33,273 nt of DNA from Lachnospiraceae bacterium (lineage in GTDB: Bacteria > Bacillota > Clostridia > Lachnospirales > Lachnospiraceae), in NCBI GenBank assembly GCA_016283775.1, contig JAEENL010000017.1:1-33273 (forward strand). The letters are read 5' to 3'. The position numbers and the translations under genes are program-made. Under the pieces are notes generated by a model. It worked only from the letters and a program-made list of their open reading frames with translations, was not told the origin of the DNA and did no database searches. Below, piece after piece: positions 30,679-33,273 of this stretch. Position 1 is the stretch's first letter; the number at the start of each line of letters is the position of its first letter.

Positions 30679-31709
30679 CTGTTTTTCTGATGATCTTAAA
30701 AATCATAGGTCTTATCCTTTTGGGACTGCTGGGGCTTTTACTGCTCCTTGTCCTTCTGGTCCTGTTCGTGCCCGTGCGCTATTCGGGTCGGGGCTTAAAG
30801 GAACCCGGGGTACTCCGGGCCGAGGTCGGCGTGACCTGGCTTTTGCATCTTGTGCGGTTCAAAGGGACATATGAACACAAGAATTTCAGGATGAACCTGA
30901 AGGTGCTGTTCTTTACCATCATGGATTCCGGCGGGGAAGAGAAGGATGAAGAAAAAGAAGAAGACATTTCTTTCGAAACTGAAGAAGATGCTGGTCTTTT
31001 TACTGAGGACTCTCTACAGGAAATTCGTTTTAAAGCCGATCGAAACGAAGGAAGCGAAGAAGGAAAGGAAGAAAACGGAAAAAGCGAAGCGAAAGAAGAA
31101 ACGCTTCGTGAGGAGAGAGCGGAAGAAGATAGTAAAGAGCCTGAGAAAGCTGAATCTGATACATTAAAAGATACCGGAGCATCAAAGAGACATAAGGAAC
31201 CTAAGGCACATAAAAGACCAAAGAAGCTCGAAAAACATGAGAAAAACAGCGGAAACGAAGAGATAAGCTTTAAAGACAGGATAGGAAATCTTATCAACAA
31301 TCGTGACTATCTGGAACGCGCCTGGGAAAAGAAAAAAGATGTAATTAAGAAGGCGCTCGGAAGAGTGAAAAAGCTCATCATCCATGTACTTCCGCATAAG
31401 ATACAAGGGTATGTGGAATACGGCTTTGAGGATCCCGCACTCACGGGAGAAGTGCTCGGAGTGATCGCGGTGCTCTATTCCCGCACGGGACACAAGCTAA
31501 AGATATGCCCGGACTTTGAAAACAGAGTACTGAACGCGGATGTGACTCTCAAAGGAAAAATAAGATTTTTTACTGTACTTTTGCTTTTTGTATTGGTATA
31601 CTTTAACAAGGAACTCAGGCGCACATGGAAGTATGTGAGACACCTTTCGGAAGTCGACATGGACGAGGAAAGAGCCTCAAAGGCTGCGAAGAAACAAAAC
31701 GCAGCGTGA
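30675..31709 (+). CDS. DUF2953 membrane protein with a highly charged insert
   Basis: The 344-residue protein has an N-terminal membrane helix (about 5-33), a beta strand region, a long Glu/Lys/Ser-rich segment (about 93-200), and a C-terminal DUF2953 part (HVLPHKIQGYVEYGFEDP.. and a final helix near FFTVLLLFVLVYF). DUF2953 proteins resemble B. subtilis YtfI, encoded beside ytfJ (gerW), and the same pair occurs here. The precise function is unknown. The start overlaps the previous stop by 4 nt. Confidence 0.8.
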   Translation: MTVFLMILKIIGLILLGLLGLLLLLVLLVLFVPVRYSGRGLKEPGVLRAEVGVTWLLHLVRFKGTYEHKNFRMNLKVLFFTIMDSGGEEKDEEKEEDISFETEEDAGLFTEDSLQEIRFKADRNEGSEEGKEENGKSEAKEETLREERAEEDSKEPEKAESDTLKDTGASKRHKEPKAHKRPKKLEKHEKNSGNEEISFKDRIGNLINNRDYLERAWEKKKDVIKKALGRVKKLIIHVLPHKIQGYVEYGFEDPALTGEVLGVIAVLYSRTGHKLKICPDFENRVLNADVTLKGKIRFFTVLLLFVLVYFNKELRRTWKYVRHLSEVDMDEERASKAAKKQNAA

Positions 31710-31737
31710 GCCGAAATTTTAATCGAGGAGAACTGAA

Positions 31738-32133
31738 ATGGCCGACAATAAGTTTGATTCAACCGTAGATGCTCTGTTCAAAGGAATGGACGGTTTTCTC
31801 ACGACCAAGACCGTGGTCGGGGATGCGGTAAAGTTTGATGACGGAACAGTGATCCTGCCGCTTGTGGATGTTTCTTTCGGACTCGGCGCCGGCGCGTGGG
31901 CAAAGAACACAAACGGAGGGACAGGAGGCGGAATGGGCGGACGCATCACACCCAGCGCGGTGGTGGTGCTTAAGGACGGTCATGCAAAGCTTGTAAACAT
32001 CAAGAACCAGGATGCCATGACAAAGATCCTCGACCTTGTGCCGGACGTTCTCGACAGGTTTACCACTTCCAAAGCGGAAAAAAAGGACCTTAAGGACAAG
32101 ATAGATTCTGTCGTTAAGGACACGGAAGAATAA
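31738..32133 (+). CDS. gerW: GerW-family sporulation protein (YtfJ)
   Basis: The 131-residue protein has the YtfJ/GerW pattern: a TVVGDAVKFDDGTVILPLVDVSFG-like core (split: VVGD.V.F..GT.I.P, then VSFGLGAGAW), a glycine-rich GGTGGGMGGRITPSAVVV, and a Lys/Asp-rich C-terminus. In B. subtilis GerW is needed for normal spore germination. Homologues are also found in non-sporulating Firmicutes, so sporulation by this organism is not proven. GGAG precedes the ATG, and it follows DUF2953 after 28 nt. Confidence 0.9.
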   Translation: MADNKFDSTVDALFKGMDGFLTTKTVVGDAVKFDDGTVILPLVDVSFGLGAGAWAKNTNGGTGGGMGGRITPSAVVVLKDGHAKLVNIKNQDAMTKILDLVPDVLDRFTTSKAEKKDLKDKIDSVVKDTEE

Positions 32134-32193
32134 GATATTATTAAATCATTGCATTTTGATAATATAACAAAACTATCTAAGGAGGTTAGTTTA

Positions 32194-32886
32194 ATGGTTT
32201 ATTCTACAGAAGTAAAGGCAATGTGCCCGGTACATCAGGGTGTGCATCACGGTGCGGCTCCCATACCGGAAGAAGCAAAATGGGTAAAATCAAAAGAGAT
32301 CAAGGACATCTCCGGTTATACCCACGGTATCGGCTGGTGCGCTCCTCAGCAGGGTGCCTGCAAGCTTTCCCTTAACGTAAAGGACGGCATCATCCAGGAA
32401 GCTCTTGTTGAGACTATCGGATGCTCGGGCATGACTCATTCGGCAGCTATGGCAGCTGAAATCCTTCCCGGTCTTACACTGCTTGAGGCACTCAATACCG
32501 ACCTTGTATGCGATGCCATCAATACCGCTATGAGAGAGCTTTTCCTTCAGATCGTTTACGGCCGTACACAGAGTGCGTTCTCAGAGGACGGACTTCAGAT
32601 CGGCGCAGGTCTTGAGGACCTTGGAAAGGGCGCACGCTCGATGGTTGGTACCACATACGGAACTCTTGACAAGGGTCCCAGATATCTCGAACTTACCGAC
32701 GGTTATATCACCCATCTTGCTCTTGACGAAAACGATGAGATCATCGGTTACAAGTACATCAACTTCGGTAAGATGATGGATTTCATCAAGGCCGGCGAAG
32801 ATGTTGTCAAGGCGGTTGAGAAGGCTTCCGGACAGTACGGACGTGTAGCGGATGCGGTCAAGCTCATTGACCCTCGTAAACAGTGA
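32194..32886 (+). CDS. NifU/IscU-like iron-sulfur scaffold protein
   Basis: The 230-residue protein has the scaffold-like region GIGWCAPQQGACKLSL (C49, C56) and ETIGCSGMTHSAAMAAEI (C77), then LLEALNTDLVCDA (C106). These resemble the Cys positions and the GCS-A-A-EI-L-G-x-EAL pattern of NifU N-terminal domains, with extra N-terminal Cys and His. It is typically paired with the GGGtGRT protein, as here. It may bind or transfer an Fe-S cluster; the recipient is unknown. AAGGAGG lies before ATG 32194, which excludes the upstream frame. The nearby TTGCAT/TATAAC elements have poor spacing, so no promoter is called. Confidence 0.88.
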   Translation: MVYSTEVKAMCPVHQGVHHGAAPIPEEAKWVKSKEIKDISGYTHGIGWCAPQQGACKLSLNVKDGIIQEALVETIGCSGMTHSAAMAAEILPGLTLLEALNTDLVCDAINTAMRELFLQIVYGRTQSAFSEDGLQIGAGLEDLGKGARSMVGTTYGTLDKGPRYLELTDGYITHLALDENDEIIGYKYINFGKMMDFIKAGEDVVKAVEKASGQYGRVADAVKLIDPRKQ

Positions 32887-32907
32887 TGACAGGGAGGATT
32901 ATAACAA

Positions 32908-33273
32908 ATGGCTAAGTTTGAATCATATGAGAGAAGAGAAAAGCAGATCCTTGCAAAGCTTAATGAGTATGGCATCAAGTCCATCGACGAAGCTGAGCAG
33001 ATCACCAAGGATGCAGGTCTTGATGTATATCATCAGATCGAGAAGATCCAGCCTATCTGCTTTGAGAACGCTAAGTGGGCATACACCGTAGGTGCTGCCA
33101 TCGCTATCAAGAAGGGCTGCCGCAAGGCTTCCGAGGCAGCTGCTGCCATCGGTGAGGGCCTCCAGTCATTCTGCATTCCCGGTTCCGTTGCAGACCGTCG
33201 TAAGGTTGGTCTCGGACACGGAAATCTCGGAAAGATGCTCCTTGAAGAGGACACAGAGTGCTTCGCATTCCTT
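32908..33273 (+). CDS. GGGtGRT protein, 3' end outside the window
   Basis: The first 122 residues match the N-terminus of the GGGtGRT family (full length about 330): MAKFESYERREKQILAKL, then GIKSIDEAEQI, ICFENAKWAYTVGAAIAIKKG, and VADRRKVGLGHGNLGKMLLEE. The family name comes from a glycine-rich motif that would lie beyond the window. It is the usual partner of the preceding scaffold, with a 21-nt gap and GGGAGGA site. Function unproven; Fe-S handling is inferred from the pairing. Confidence 0.9.
   Translation, partial: MAKFESYERREKQILAKLNEYGIKSIDEAEQITKDAGLDVYHQIEKIQPICFENAKWAYTVGAAIAIKKGCRKASEAAAAIGEGLQSFCIPGSVADRRKVGLGHGNLGKMLLEEDTECFAFL

Noticed and set aside
30946-31167. Lys-rich 73-residue frame
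   Set aside because: It is a shifted reading of the purine-rich part of the DUF2953 gene and has no ribosome binding site or family.
32149-32193. Promoter TTGCAT/TATAAC before the NifU-like gene
   Set aside because: The spacer is only 8 nt; other pairings need 19 nt or poor hexamers, so no promoter was called.

Overview
The window looks like chromosomal DNA from an anaerobic Firmicute of class Clostridia, most likely a Lachnospiraceae (Butyrivibrio/Roseburia-like) bacterium. The reasons are the mid-GC coding DNA, AGGAGG-type ribosome binding sites, TTGNNN-N16/18-TATAAT promoters, CCA-less tRNA genes, a Lachnospiraceae-style LigA, a DUF6145 protein, a GerW/DUF2953 pair, and a NifU-like/GGGtGRT pair. 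This is an inference from gene content. No rRNA, prophage, insertion sequence or CRISPR array was seen.

Layout, left to right. (1) 1-3.5 kb: the 3' part of a tRNA-Ser with a bidirectional terminator, a YhhN-family membrane protein, a GGDEF-EAL protein, a lipoprotein gene that begins 2 nt after a tRNA-Arg, and a structured leader in front of that tRNA. (2) 3.6-10.8 kb: one tight operon of rluF, ligA, metA, a cysteine desulfurase, ilvN and a membrane protein with degenerate GGDEF and EAL domains. (3) 10.8-13.1 kb: a three-unit array of bulged hairpins, tRNA-Leu, a strong terminator, then an accessory-looking patch with a phosphotransferase and a papain/C39-like protease. (4) 13.1-20.7 kb: a hybrid histidine kinase, a cluster of hairpins, pseudouridine-5'-phosphate glycosidase, an asymmetric heterodimeric ABC exporter, and a PilZ protein. 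(5) 20.8-25.4 kb: argF, a small membrane protein, a DUF6145 protein, coaX, dusB, and asd under its own promoter. (6) 25.4-27.1 kb: a WG-repeat lipoprotein with a Pro/Thr tandem repeat. (7) 27.1-32.1 kb: an operon of CPBP protease, rhomboid-like pseudoprotease with a zinc ribbon, two unknown proteins, DUF2953 and GerW. (8) 32.2-33.3 kb: a NifU-like scaffold and the start of the GGGtGRT gene.

How the genes fit together. Metabolic genes cover methionine (metA, E111 acetyl-type), the aspartate family (asd), branched-chain amino acids (ilvN without ilvB here), arginine (argF), CoA (coaX) and Fe-S/sulfur trafficking (cysteine desulfurase, NifU-like scaffold). RNA modification is represented by RluF, DusB and salvage of pseudouridine 5'-phosphate. 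Cyclic-di-GMP signalling recurs in one EAL protein with an intact catalytic set, one degenerate GGDEF/EAL protein and one PilZ effector.

The most unusual structure is a family of bulged hairpins. Each has an inner 10-bp stem, a GCGTAA or ACGTAA hexaloop, a 4-nt [GA]AGC bulge on the 3' side and a variable outer stem. One copy sits 4 nt upstream of tRNA-Arg and three sit in a 67-bp-period array ending 8 nt upstream of tRNA-Leu. One array unit has different stem sequences that still pair. Also notable are three genes that look leaderless or nearly so: rluF, the first ABC gene, and the lipoprotein gene that would be released by tRNA 3' processing.
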